DNA of 64,000 bases from Mucilaginibacter sp. (GTDB lineage Bacteria > Bacteroidota > Bacteroidia > Sphingobacteriales > Sphingobacteriaceae), in the NCBI GenBank assembly GCA_028287895.1, contig JAQBOV010000005.1, forward strand, positions 62,001 through 126,000, written 5' to 3'. Positions 17,863 through 26,106 of this stretch are shown piece after piece. Under the pieces are notes generated by a model. It did not search any database and was not told where the DNA came from. It was given only the letters and a program-made list of their open reading frames with translations. The position numbers and the translations under genes are program-made. Every line of letters starts with the position of its first letter. Position 1 is the first letter of the stretch.

Positions 17863-18063
17863 ATGAACGGTCAAAACAGAAGCGATATTTATCCCGGCCT
17901 TGAGGTTGACATTATTTTAAAGAAAGACCAGCGCAGCGGAAACAGAACAAGAGGTATTGTAAAAGATTTGCTCACCAGTTCGGCTTATCATTCACGCGGT
18001 ATAAAGGTGAGGTTGGAAGATGGGCAGGTTGGTCGCGTTGCTGAAATTATTGAAGAAAATTAA
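17863..18063 (+). CDS. ywbE: YwbE family protein
   Basis: A 66-residue protein matching the YwbE/DUF2196 family end to end: GLEVDIILKKDQRSG, TRGIVKDLLTSSAYHSRGIKV and VGRVAEI. Its fold is a small beta-barrel-like nucleic-acid-binding type by homology; function unknown. It starts 16 bp after argH and is followed by DUF1345 21 bp later, so the three are probably one transcript. Confidence 0.88.
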   Translation: MNGQNRSDIYPGLEVDIILKKDQRSGNRTRGIVKDLLTSSAYHSRGIKVRLEDGQVGRVAEIIEEN

Positions 18064-18083
18064 TTGTAGATTAGCAACTGAAT

Positions 18084-18776
18084 ATGCCCCGAAAAATCAG
18101 AAGCGGCCGCGCCTTAATATTTCGCCTGGATGCGCAATATCGCTTATATGTAGCGTTCGCCTTTAGCATTATTGGTTATTTCATTTTTAAAGATGTAGCT
18201 TCTTTGCCCGCACAGATTTTATCCATCTGGATAGTATTTGCTTTAACTGTCATTGCTTTAGACTGGCTTGCTATTGTGTGGTCGCATCCCCTTGAAGTAC
18301 GGAAAATTGCCAAATTACAGGATTCCAGCCGCTATCTTTTATTTCTTTTTGTGATTGCTGCCTCAATGATGAGCCTTGTTGCCATCGTTTTTTTGTTAAA
18401 ATCGACAAAAGGGCATGGCGCCGCCAACGTATCAAGCCACATTACCCTGGCTATGGCGGCTGTTATTGTTTCATGGGTACTGGTTCATACTATATTTACC
18501 ATGCGCTACGCCCATTTATATTATGATACCGATACCGATAGAGGCGAACCAAAAAAAGGCGGAGGATTGCAGTTTCCTGATGAGCTTGAACCGGATTATC
18601 TTGACTTTGCTTACTTCTCCTTCGTTATCGGTATGACCTTCCAGGTATCGGATGTGGAAGTATCGTCGCGCCTGATACGCCGCCATGCATTGGTGCATGG
18701 CTTGATCTCGTTTGCCTTTAATACAACGATAGTGGCATTGAGCATCAATGTCATTTCGGGCATGGTGGCACAATAA
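18084..18776 (+). CDS. DUF1345 integral membrane protein
   Basis: A 230-residue protein with about five hydrophobic segments (near residues 18-38, 42-62, 80-105, 120-140 and 210-228). The motif YFSFVIGMTFQVSDVEVSSRLIRRHALVHGLISFAFN, split here as YFSFVIGMTFQVSDVEV and RRHALVHGL, is the DUF1345 mark. Function unknown. Its stop overlaps nothing but meets the convergent transporter directly (18776/18777), so transcripts probably run into each other. Confidence 0.87.
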   Translation: MPRKIRSGRALIFRLDAQYRLYVAFAFSIIGYFIFKDVASLPAQILSIWIVFALTVIALDWLAIVWSHPLEVRKIAKLQDSSRYLLFLFVIAASMMSLVAIVFLLKSTKGHGAANVSSHITLAMAAVIVSWVLVHTIFTMRYAHLYYDTDTDRGEPKKGGGLQFPDELEPDYLDFAYFSFVIGMTFQVSDVEVSSRLIRRHALVHGLISFAFNTTIVALSINVISGMVAQ

Positions 18777-20075
18777 TCAATCTTCGATTCTGGAATGCTT
18801 TTTGGTATCCGGCATAAGAATGTAGGCTAAAAGCGATACAGCTATACACGCACTTACATACCAATAAAACCATTGCGGATGATGGTGCTGTTTAAACACC
18901 AGGGCCAGTGATTCGGCAGTTCCTCCAAAAACAGATACGGCAATTGCATACGGAAAGCCTACGCCCAAGGCACGCACTTTTACCGGGAAAAGCTCGGCCT
19001 TTACTACAGCATTGATGGAGGTATACCCGCTGATAATAATAAGCGCACACATAATAAGGCCGAATGCCGGCCAAACCTCTTTGGTGGTGCTTAAAGCCGT
19101 CATAATAGGTATGGTGGCCAGCGTACCCAAAATACCGAATCCGATCAGCAATGGCCTGCGACCGATTTTATCGGACAATAAACCAAAAACCGGCTGTATC
19201 AGCATAAATACAATTAAAGTAAGGGTCGACACCATTGTTGCCCGGCCGTTACTAAAGCCGGCAGTGTTCACCAGGAATTTTTGCATGTAGGTGGTAAACG
19301 TATAGAATGCGACCGTGCCGCCGATAGTCAGACAGATAACCGTCAGGACTGCTTTAGGATGCTGGGCCAATGCCTTTAAGGTGCCCCTGCCTTCTTTTGA
19401 ACGTCCCTTTTGGAATGAAGCCGGTTCCTGCAAACTGCGACGCAGGTACATCACCGTAATGGCCAGCAGCGAGCCGAATACAAAGGGTATGCGCCAGCCC
19501 CATGTATGTAATTGTGCTTCTGTTAAAAATACTTTTTGCAGCAAAACCAGTACCCCGGCAGCTAGCAGTTGCCCCATGATGAGGGTTACGTACTGAAAGC
19601 TCGAATAAAAGCCGCGATGCTTTTTAGTGGCCATCTCGCTCAGGTAGGTGGCGCTGGTGCCATATTCACCGCCTACACTCAGTCCCTGTATAATACGGGC
19701 GATCAGCAGCAAGATGGGCGCTGCTATTCCGATTTGTTGATAACCCGGAACAACAGCGATGATGAGCGAACCGACGCTCATTAACAATACCGAGAAAGTA
19801 AGCGCGGTTTTACGGCCTTTTCTATCGGCGAAAGTCCCCATCAGCCAGCCGCCAATAGGCCGCATTAGAAAGCCGATAGCAAATATGCCGGCAGTATTCA
19901 ATAATTGCACCGTTTGATTTCCTTTCGGAAAAAAAGCTCCTGCAAAGTATAGTGAAAAGAAAGAGTAAATATACCAATCGTACCATTCCACCAGATTGCC
20001 CAGTGAGCCGCCTATGATGGATTTGATGCGGTGAATGGCTACGCCGGATGATCTGTCGGTTAATGATGCTTGCAT
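18777..20075 (-). CDS. MFS transporter of the metabolite:H+ symporter (MHS/KgtP-like) family
   Basis: A 432-residue 12-segment transporter. The MHS family marks are GNLVEWYDWYIYSFFSLYFA near the N-terminus and RPIGGWLMGTFADRKGRK between segments 2 and 3; GLLSDKIGRRPLLIG repeats the MFS loop in the second half. MHS transporters import dicarboxylates, proline/betaine or shikimate with protons; which one applies here is not decidable. No biosynthetic neighbours point to a substrate. Confidence 0.9.
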   Translation of the reverse strand: MQASLTDRSSGVAIHRIKSIIGGSLGNLVEWYDWYIYSFFSLYFAGAFFPKGNQTVQLLNTAGIFAIGFLMRPIGGWLMGTFADRKGRKTALTFSVLLMSVGSLIIAVVPGYQQIGIAAPILLLIARIIQGLSVGGEYGTSATYLSEMATKKHRGFYSSFQYVTLIMGQLLAAGVLVLLQKVFLTEAQLHTWGWRIPFVFGSLLAITVMYLRRSLQEPASFQKGRSKEGRGTLKALAQHPKAVLTVICLTIGGTVAFYTFTTYMQKFLVNTAGFSNGRATMVSTLTLIVFMLIQPVFGLLSDKIGRRPLLIGFGILGTLATIPIMTALSTTKEVWPAFGLIMCALIIISGYTSINAVVKAELFPVKVRALGVGFPYAIAVSVFGGTAESLALVFKQHHHPQWFYWYVSACIAVSLLAYILMPDTKKHSRIED

Positions 20076-20105
20076 GATTGGTATACCATTAATTTTTAAG
20101 AGCGT

Positions 20106-20180
20106 TCTCGTCCTGAGCTTGTCAAAAGGATATAGCGTAAAGGCCCTGCCAACCGCACTTGTACGGGCTCGGCATGATCC
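20106..20180. repeat. Decayed intergenic palindromic repeat
   Basis: CCTGAGCTTGTCAAAAGG (20112-20129) and CTCGGCATGAT (20168-20178) are inverted, degraded relatives of the element at 49069-49137 (GTCATGCTGAGC ... CTTCGACAGGTTCAGGGTGA). Confidence 0.55.
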
Positions 20181-20259
20181 TTATCACTCGTTCATAAAAG
20201 TAAATTAATCCATTGTAAAACCAATTATTTTTACCCAAATGTTGAGTATATTGGCATGA

Positions 20260-20610
20260 TGTTTTTTTATCTGGAGCAACCCTTATTGGCAAAGCCATTA
20301 CCGGTTTGATACGGTTTCAAAACCCCTATCAAAAAGTTTGGGACAATCGTCCATTGATATTTTATTATTGAATACCTTTGTGTTGTTCCTGTTCAGTTAT
20401 GGCAGGCACAATCAACAGGAATATTCTATTAACCGCAGCCTGAAACTGTTGGAACAATTACCCGCCGAGCAAAATAAAATTGTAACAAATTTCGATTTGC
20501 TTGGTATAAAGGTTAATACCGCATTTGATTCGCAGGCTTTGCCCGAATTGAAAAATATTTCTTGTGATCACAAGAAATGCGTACAATGCGGCGTTGGAAA
20601 TAAATACTAA
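20260..20610 (+). pseudogene. DUF2851 protein, C-terminal remnant
   Basis: Without a normal start, the frame from 20260 reads SNPYWQSHYRFDTVSKPLSK, then GQSSIDILLLNTFVLFLFSYG and NISCDHKKCVQCGVGNKY, the C-terminal ~110 residues of the DUF2851 family (normally over 400 aa), including its Cys pair. A TGA at 20257 and a run of seven Ts mark the break; nothing upstream resembles the rest. In Bacteroidota DUF2851 is often followed by a PspC-domain gene, and an intact one follows here, so the order is ancestral and only DUF2851 decayed. Confidence 0.82.
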
Positions 20611-20622
20611 CTATGGCCTGAT

Positions 20623-20838
20623 ATGTTGCAAAGGATAATCACTTTTTTCGAACGATACTCATTCGGTGTGTGTACCTACCTTGGTGAACGCTTTAATATC
20701 TCTATCTCCAAGATACGCCTGTTTTTTATTTATTCTTCGTTTTTGGCGGTCGGTTTCCCGCTAATCGTTTATTTTTTTGCAGGAATAGTGCTTGATTTCC
20801 GCAAGTATATCAAGCGGAAGCATACCGGGGTTTATTAA
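20623..20838 (+). CDS. PspC-domain protein
   Basis: A 71-residue protein with one PspC domain: FGVCTYLGERFNISISKIRLFFIYSSF followed by a membrane segment (AVGFPLIVYFFAGIVLDF) and a basic tail (RKYIKRKH). PspC proteins belong to the envelope stress system of enterics; here, as in other Bacteroidota, it stands alone and the role is unknown. It starts 12 bp after the DUF2851 relic, its usual partner. Confidence 0.85.
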   Translation: MLQRIITFFERYSFGVCTYLGERFNISISKIRLFFIYSSFLAVGFPLIVYFFAGIVLDFRKYIKRKHTGVY

Positions 20839-20858
20839 TTTGCGATCCTTGTTGTCAG

Positions 20859-20879
20859 AATCACCGATTTAAGGTGATT
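20859..20879. other. Hairpin AATCACC / GGTGATT after pspC
   Basis: A perfect 7-bp stem with a 7-nt loop lies 20 bp after the PspC stop, in a region that resembles a decayed intergenic repeat. There is no T-run on either side, so a terminator role is uncertain. Confidence 0.4.
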
Positions 20880-20952
20880 AAATGATGACACTGATTTGCA
20901 TGTCATCTGAAATGCAGCAATCATTATCCTCTGTGATTCGAACGACAATGGT

Positions 20953-22929
20953 TTATTTTACCCTATAGACCCTCATCACCTGTCCTCCACCGGCAGCCAG
21001 ATCAGTGTTAATCACACTTTGACTATTCACTTTTTGCACTACTTTAACCAGGTGATTAGGGTCTGTGCCCGCATCGGGGGCATCACTGTAGACCTCGGCG
21101 GTAAAATCTCCGGCAGGTAAAAAGGATAAAGCGGTCTTTATACGGTGTGCTGTATTGTTACTGATAGTACCAATATACCATTCCCTGCCTTTGCGGCGGG
21201 CCACGGTAACGTAGTCACTTACCTTTGCGTTGAGTACTTTTGTTTCGTCCCAGCTAAGAGGAACTTGTTGTAAAAACTCAAACCCCGGCTGACCGATATA
21301 AGCATCCGGATAATCACATACCATGCCTTGTTCATTTTCCAGAACCACATACATACCCAGCATGTGGCAGCGCGTACCTAATACCATAGGGGCGGTATAG
21401 TGCGGTTTAAATGTTTTAAGGTTCGCCGCCCGGAAACCGCCTGAATGATAATCTGTTGATCCGGCCAGCAAGCGCGTAAAGGCTATATTCACATCAGCAT
21501 CGGGTGTGACCATAGCATTCCACTTATCATTCTCATAATTTAGCGTCCCCTCCCGGGTGAATTCATTGGGATAGGTTCGGCTGGTACCTGTTGGCTTATA
21601 GGCGCCATGAAACTGGATATGTAAATGATGCTGTGCCGCCTTTTGCAATATCTCCTGCTGCATGTTTACCATTTCCTGATCATCACGATCCATAAAATCA
21701 CACATCAGACCCTTAATGCCCCATTTTTCATATTGGGCGAAAGTTTCATCCATTTTGGGATACAAAGCGTAAAAATGCACCCAAACCCTTATGCCTACTC
21801 CGACCTTTTTTGCTGAATCGCATAACTGCTGCATATCCAACCCCGGAACAGCTTTTGACGGATCAGCATGCCCGCCAGGCTGAAAACCGGCCCCATCGTT
21901 TACATACCATTCGTGTAAACCGTATTCAACCACCGAATGATAGGCCAGGCCATATTTCGCGCAGAAATTCACGTAATACATATTGGTCTGGTAATTGTTG
22001 CCCGGCGCAAAGGAAGTATCGGGTGTTACGTTGCCGTTCCACCAGGGGAAGGTAGTTTTACCCGGCTTTATCCAGGATACATCTTTTATCCGGCAAGGTT
22101 CGGACAGGTTGGTTAATATGTTGGATTCAATCAACGCTCCCACCCGGTCGCTGATCATCATTACCCGCCACGGACTATTATGCGGTAATTTAGCGACCAC
22201 TTTAATTTCCTTTTGATGCGGTAAGGGCGACAGACTGCATTGCAGCACACCATTATGCTTTGTCAAATACATCCCGGCATAATCCAGCAGGTTTGCTTCG
22301 GTAATAGCCATATAAATGCCTTTGGGATACTCAAATAAGGCAGGCAGGTCCATCAGGGTATCTGCTTTTATCTTGCTGAGGGGCAACCGGTCGTACAAGC
22401 CCTCGTGCGAGGTGGTATAATTCTCCCTGAAAAGTGTCAATGCCGTGGGATCATTGGTCAGATTAAAAGTATTGGCTTCGTCGGTTATTTCTATATTTTG
22501 CCAACCGGACTTACCGGGGATAACATAGCGAAAAGCCGCACCATCATTAAAGACCCTGATCTCAATATTCAATTGCCTTTTTGAGCCTCCATTCTCGAAA
22601 ACGGGTATCATTACCTCATTACTCAGGCTATGCACTTTGCTGCTTTTGCCAACGATCAAATCGTAAGTCTCTTCCACTCTTTTTAACGCAGGCTTGCCTA
22701 AGCTTACATTCTTACCAAAAATCCCACCTTCTTCAAAGCTGATGCTCAGCCGGGAGTTATCTATCAATAGCTGACCTTTATAGCTAACACGGTAGATCAA
22801 CCCGGATCGATCTTTACTCAGGCCGAATTCTATTTTTTTATCGGGAGAGGTGACGGTGATATTTTCTTTGGCAAATGCGCAGCTGGAAATAAGCAGCAGA
22901 AAAACAACAGATCGGTTAAAAGCAGACAT
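20953..22929 (-). CDS. Glycoside hydrolase family 97 enzyme
   Basis: A signal peptide (residues ~1-20) leads into a GH97 enzyme of normal length (658 aa): an N-terminal beta-super-sandwich (residues ~25-270), a TIM-barrel core and a C-terminal beta-sheet domain. Motifs include the entry WYVNDGAGFQPGG, GIKGLMCDFMDRDDQ with the Asp expected to be the nucleophile in retaining GH97 members, and FTREGTLNYENDKW with a candidate acid/base Glu. This pattern favours the alpha-galactosidase-like retaining branch over inverting SusB-type alpha-glucosidases, but that needs structural alignment. It probably acts in the periplasm on alpha-linked sugars. There is no SusC/SusD pair beside it. Confidence 0.93.
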   Translation of the reverse strand: MSAFNRSVVFLLLISSCAFAKENITVTSPDKKIEFGLSKDRSGLIYRVSYKGQLLIDNSRLSISFEEGGIFGKNVSLGKPALKRVEETYDLIVGKSSKVHSLSNEVMIPVFENGGSKRQLNIEIRVFNDGAAFRYVIPGKSGWQNIEITDEANTFNLTNDPTALTLFRENYTTSHEGLYDRLPLSKIKADTLMDLPALFEYPKGIYMAITEANLLDYAGMYLTKHNGVLQCSLSPLPHQKEIKVVAKLPHNSPWRVMMISDRVGALIESNILTNLSEPCRIKDVSWIKPGKTTFPWWNGNVTPDTSFAPGNNYQTNMYYVNFCAKYGLAYHSVVEYGLHEWYVNDGAGFQPGGHADPSKAVPGLDMQQLCDSAKKVGVGIRVWVHFYALYPKMDETFAQYEKWGIKGLMCDFMDRDDQEMVNMQQEILQKAAQHHLHIQFHGAYKPTGTSRTYPNEFTREGTLNYENDKWNAMVTPDADVNIAFTRLLAGSTDYHSGGFRAANLKTFKPHYTAPMVLGTRCHMLGMYVVLENEQGMVCDYPDAYIGQPGFEFLQQVPLSWDETKVLNAKVSDYVTVARRKGREWYIGTISNNTAHRIKTALSFLPAGDFTAEVYSDAPDAGTDPNHLVKVVQKVNSQSVINTDLAAGGGQVMRVYRVK

Positions 22930-23033
22930 AAAATGGTTTTATTGGTGCGTAAATTTAAAAAGAATTATGTGGCGGAGTTAGCTAAGTTAAGGGGAAATGT
23001 CGAAGTGAATACAGACCAAAGCGGGAGTAAGAC

Positions 23034-23065
23034 AAAAAGCGTTCCGTATCTCACCCCGGAACGCC
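23034..23065 (-). terminator. Intrinsic terminator-like hairpin, minus strand
   Basis: On the minus strand the arms GCGTTCCG and CGGAACGC pair around a ~10-nt loop, followed by TTTTTG. It lies 105 bp before the GH97 start, not after a gene, so it would end a short leader or small RNA. Confidence 0.6.
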
Positions 23066-23155
23066 ATCAACTAAACCTCGCACCCATGTTACAGATACAA
23101 GTCTCTTTCGCCGCCCTGGCAGCTATGCATGTTTTAATGCATTTGTAATTATAAT
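23034..23155 (-). ncRNA. Candidate small RNA or attenuated leader upstream of GH97
   Basis: No protein gene fits this stretch, yet it ends in an intrinsic terminator. Upstream on the minus strand a TTTG lies 21 nt before a TATAATTA box, a weak Bacteroidota promoter layout. A ~120-nt transcript ending before the GH97 gene would be a small RNA or a terminated leader. I recognise no known riboswitch or RNA family. Confidence 0.3.
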
Positions 23156-23215
23156 GCCACCTATATAATTATATTGAATATCAGTAAGTTGCATCAAAAA
23201 CCATGCCCGTTTGAT

Positions 23216-23251
23216 GCTTCGAAAGCGAACATAAATGTCCGCTTTCGAAGC
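23216..23251. repeat. Near-perfect 36-bp inverted repeat
   Basis: GCTTCGAAAGCG at 23216-23227 matches CGCTTTCGAAGC at 23240-23251 exactly, and four more base pairs (ACAT/ATGT) follow inside after one mismatch, leaving a very short loop. No T-run follows. It lies between a candidate RNA and a gene relic. Confidence 0.75.
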
Positions 23252-23283
23252 TTAATATAATCAACTGCGAATCGGTACAGATA

Positions 23284-23433
23284 TTATTCGGATCGCAAAC
23301 TTGTTACAGGATTGGCAATAGCTGAAAATGAACAGGCAGCAGGTCATCCCAGGGCAAGCCCAATGACATTGATAGCGGTATATGTTTTATGGCGTATCAC
23401 ATTGCGCCATGCTATTTTAAACAAGCTCCTCAT
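23284..23433 (-). pseudogene. MacB/FtsX-type ABC permease relic: both ends joined, middle lost
   Basis: On the minus strand the ATG at 23433 opens SLFKIAWRNVIRHKTYTAI, then NVIGLALG, the classic start of a MacB/FtsX-like permease. A one-base loss shifts the frame to MTCCLFIFS. A few codons later, in the original frame, comes AIANPVTSLRSE and a stop at 23284, the classic end of the same family (ANPVKSLRTE-like). So the ~800-residue gene is reduced to about 50 codons by loss of its whole interior. It cannot code for a working permease. Confidence 0.75.
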
Positions 23434-23439
23434 TATGGT

Positions 23440-24082
23440 CTAATAGATTTTAACAATTAATTTTTTATAGGCACAGGCTGTGCTGTTGCCAAACCAGAAA
23501 CCAACGGAACCATTTTTCAACTCCCGGTCAAGCGCATTATAGGTCATCACAGGTTTAGGCAGATGATCGACATATACGGTAAGCTGCCGGCCTTTTACAA
23601 CTGCTTTTACATGAAACCAGGGCAGTTGATGGCAGCATAGCTTTTGCCTGGTATTTATTGGCTTGGTAATCCCACCAGTTAAAATCTTCCTTTTTTTCGG
23701 GCATATACTGCACCGCATTGATCGTGCCCGATGCGGCTGGCCTGAAGTAAAGTGTTTCATAATGATGTGCATCTTTGATATGGAACGCCAAACCCAGGTA
23801 ATCCTTCCCTGTGGTTGAGGCCATGTCCAGCTCGATCTCCCCGTCCTCGAAATTTAAACCTTTAGGATAAGCAACCGTCCCGAATTTATAGTTATCAAAA
23901 TCCTTTTTCAGCAACAGCGCTTTTGAGCCCTGGTAGGTATCAAAACTATAACCAAGTCCGCCTGTATCGGGGAGGGTCCATTCAGTTGATTTGATGGTAG
24001 TATAATCATGCGTTTTCTGTTTTTGCTGCGCCAGGGAAACACTGCCCGTTATTATTAAAAAACAAGTGGTTAATATTTTCAT
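23440..24082 (-). pseudogene. Secreted ConA-fold (DUF1080/LamG-like) protein, frameshifted
   Basis: The ATG at 24082 begins a signal peptide (MKILTTCFLIITGSVSLAQ) and a beta-rich domain (FEDGEIELDMAS, LGLAFHIKD, YETLYFRPA, VQYMPE). Near 23635 the frame breaks and the natural continuation (LPWFHVKAVVKGRQLTVYVD ... GSVGFWFGNSTACAYKKLIV) is found one frame over, ending at 23440. The rejoined protein (~210 aa) parallels the next gene upstream in both length and motif order, so the two are duplicates. The break may be a true mutation, a sequencing error, or a rare frameshift. Confidence 0.78.
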
Positions 24083-24118
24083 GGCTAATAATTTAAAAAT
24101 TCAAAAACGATAAAATAC

Positions 24119-24281
24119 CGCCATTTCGAACGAGCCGGGGAAGGAGTTGAGTGGGGTGCGGGGAGAAAACCTATGCGACGCATTACCGAGGCATTGCATA
24201 TAATTTCTCGCCGCCCTGCACCCCCCATTTCAACAATCACAATAATTGGTAAATTGCTTTCTTGACCAAAGGAAATGACAT
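24119..24281. repeat. Imperfect inverted intergenic repeat
   Basis: GTTGAGTGGGGTGCGGGGAG and its inverted, degraded copy (CTCGCCGCCCTGCACCCCCC) lie about 60 bp apart, flanked by CATTTCGAACGAG on the left and AAATGACAT on the right. This is the layout of a family of palindromic elements scattered in Sphingobacteriaceae genomes (from memory). It separates the two ConA-fold genes. Confidence 0.6.
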
Positions 24282-24297
24282 TTTTTTTATTGCTATC

Positions 24298-24945
24298 TTA
24301 CTGATCATTTGTAACTACCAAATTGGCAAAATCCACAGTCGTCGCATCTGCCCATAAGCAGAACATGCCATTGTTCCTTTTTCCCAGGTTCTTTACAGCC
24401 AGTGAGGGTTTGTTCATCCCATTTATATAAACTTTGATGCTGTCCTTGCCAATCAAGATACGTGCGTGTATCCAATCTTCGGGTTTGGGATCGGGTAATA
24501 TCTCGCTTTCAAACTGGCTGGTATTTTCCTTTCTCAGCCGGTCATAAGGATACGCTGGCAAACTCATATATTGAACCGACCATGTCCGGCGCACCGGATC
24601 TGCCGACCTAAAATTAAAGGGTCTGAAATAAACGACGTCATAATTCCTGGAAGTATCGGCCGCATGAAAAGCAATGCCCGCAAAGCTGTGAAGAAATTCA
24701 TTGCGTCCCCTGATGTCCAGCTCAATAGTTCCATAGCCGAAATCAACTCCTTTGAGCCAAACGTTGTCATTGCAGGTGATGCCTTTCTTGTTTCCATCCG
24801 CTAAAGGGTGTATCTCATAAGGGGACGTTATCATTAAATGATGTTCTGCAAGCATGCGTTGCAGGTCAAAAATTACTTTTTGCAGGCTATGCGCCGGCAC
24901 ATTGTACCAGGCTAAAAGCGCCAGTATAAAAAATCCCCTTTTCAT
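24298..24945 (-). CDS. Secreted ConA-fold (DUF1080/LamG-like) protein
   Basis: A signal peptide (MKRGFFILALLAWYNVPAHS) precedes a ~190-residue all-beta domain: FGYGTIELDIRG, FAGIAFHAAD, YDVVYFRPFNF, WSVQYMS, then DWIHARILIGKDSIKVYING and NNGMFCLWADATTVDFANLV. The motif order matches the jelly-roll of DUF1080/3-keto-disaccharide-hydrolase-like and LamG proteins. I see no clear catalytic residue set, so carbohydrate binding is as likely as hydrolysis. Its ATG overlaps the stop of the propeller gene (ATGA), so translation is coupled. The frameshifted gene downstream is a paralogue. Confidence 0.75.
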   Translation of the reverse strand: MKRGFFILALLAWYNVPAHSLQKVIFDLQRMLAEHHLMITSPYEIHPLADGNKKGITCNDNVWLKGVDFGYGTIELDIRGRNEFLHSFAGIAFHAADTSRNYDVVYFRPFNFRSADPVRRTWSVQYMSLPAYPYDRLRKENTSQFESEILPDPKPEDWIHARILIGKDSIKVYINGMNKPSLAVKNLGKRNNGMFCLWADATTVDFANLVVTNDQ

Positions 24946-25868
24946 GATTTTAGATTTTCTTTTTTCAATTTCTCCAACAGATGATCAAACCTTACCCAAA
25001 CCACATGGCAATCCTTGGGGCTGTGGCCCGTTGAATAGAACAGGTATTTACCATCAGGCGTCACATATTGGCCCCAGCGATGAGCAATGCCGTTATTGAT
25101 CAGCGGGCCCAGACTTAACGGCGTGCTCCAGCTCTTATCAGGTTTATGAAAGCTGATATATAATTCGCATTCATAATCTTTTGTTTCTTTTGCGCTGACG
25201 ATGATATAGGATTCATCCCTGGCCACAAAAAAGTCACCCTCAAAACCGGGCGTATTGATCGGCGCTCCCAAACTCCGGATAGTGGTATCCCTGACCGACA
25301 TGTTCAACTCGCAGATATCATAAGTGGTAAAATCTTTCCTGTCGCCCTGTCGGGCATTACTGCCTACATAGCAAACACCACTGCTGGTGGGCATAAAGTC
25401 ATACAGGCCGTAATCTTTTTTGAGGTAAACAGCAGGTTCAGTCCAGCCATTTGCCGTTCTGTGCGATCGCCATACAAAGGCATGCATGCTGTCTCCTGTG
25501 CCGCCCAACATATAAAGCGTATTACCATCAACCGAGAAAGTAGGTGCATAGTAATGCTCATTCAAAACAAATGGCCCGTTCCATCTGCCGCCGGAATATT
25601 TAAAGTAGCGTATTTTACCATTTTTAGTACTAAACCAGGTATCATTGGTAGGATAATAAAATTCCTTACCATCATCAGAAAAGGCAACGCGATCCATAGA
25701 AAAGGTATCTTTTTTCGTCAACAGATCCGGTGCGAATATCTTTGGCGTATCGGCTGGCGGCTTTTGGCCCAAATAAGCGTCCGGACTGTTCCAGAAATTA
25801 GCTTGTGCATGAAGACTATCATTACAAAACAGGCATAAAGCGATTGATAGAAAAAATAACTTGGTCAT
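24942..25868 (-). CDS. Secreted PD40/TolB-like beta-propeller protein
   Basis: I start at the ATG at 25868, which gives a signal peptide (MTKLFFLSIALCLFCNDSLHA); the frame is open 108 bp further but without a signal. The body repeats PD40-type blades: MDRVAFSDDGKEFYYPTND, YYAPTFSVDGNTLYMLGGT, EGDFFVARDESYIIVSAKE, GQYVTPDGKYLFYSTG. Such propellers bind ligands or substrates at the cell surface. No OmpA-like domain follows, unlike many PD40 proteins. It is the first gene of the minus-strand set with the ConA-fold genes and faces the HTH regulator across a 238-bp divergent promoter region. Confidence 0.8.
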   Translation of the reverse strand: MTKLFFLSIALCLFCNDSLHAQANFWNSPDAYLGQKPPADTPKIFAPDLLTKKDTFSMDRVAFSDDGKEFYYPTNDTWFSTKNGKIRYFKYSGGRWNGPFVLNEHYYAPTFSVDGNTLYMLGGTGDSMHAFVWRSHRTANGWTEPAVYLKKDYGLYDFMPTSSGVCYVGSNARQGDRKDFTTYDICELNMSVRDTTIRSLGAPINTPGFEGDFFVARDESYIIVSAKETKDYECELYISFHKPDKSWSTPLSLGPLINNGIAHRWGQYVTPDGKYLFYSTGHSPKDCHVVWVRFDHLLEKLKKENLKS

Positions 25869-25919
25869 AATTATACTGTTAAATTGTATCTGCCTGGGTT
25901 CAGCAGCTACAGGCTTATA

Positions 25920-25927
25920 CAAATTTA
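25920..25927 (-). promoter_or_regulatory. Putative -7 box (TAAATTTG) of the propeller operon
   Basis: An exact TAnnTTTG on the minus strand, 52 bp before the propeller ATG, in the divergent region shared with the HTH regulator gene. Confidence 0.5.
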
Positions 25928-26106
25928 TTTTTATGGAGCAGCAAAGACAATTCAAATACAGTTCAAGTTTTTTCAAGTTGTATCCTTTTGAAGATTAATG
26001 GGTTACATTTTACCATTTTATATTTATATTGCAAAATACGATTGTCCGATAAACGGGTTTCAGACGTCTTACTATCAACTGTATCTGAGAAATATTAAAT
26101 TGCAGC

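Noticed and set aside
22933-23148. Plus-strand 71-codon frame upstream of GH97
   Set aside because: No recognisable domain; it overlaps the hairpin and candidate RNA and is probably chance.
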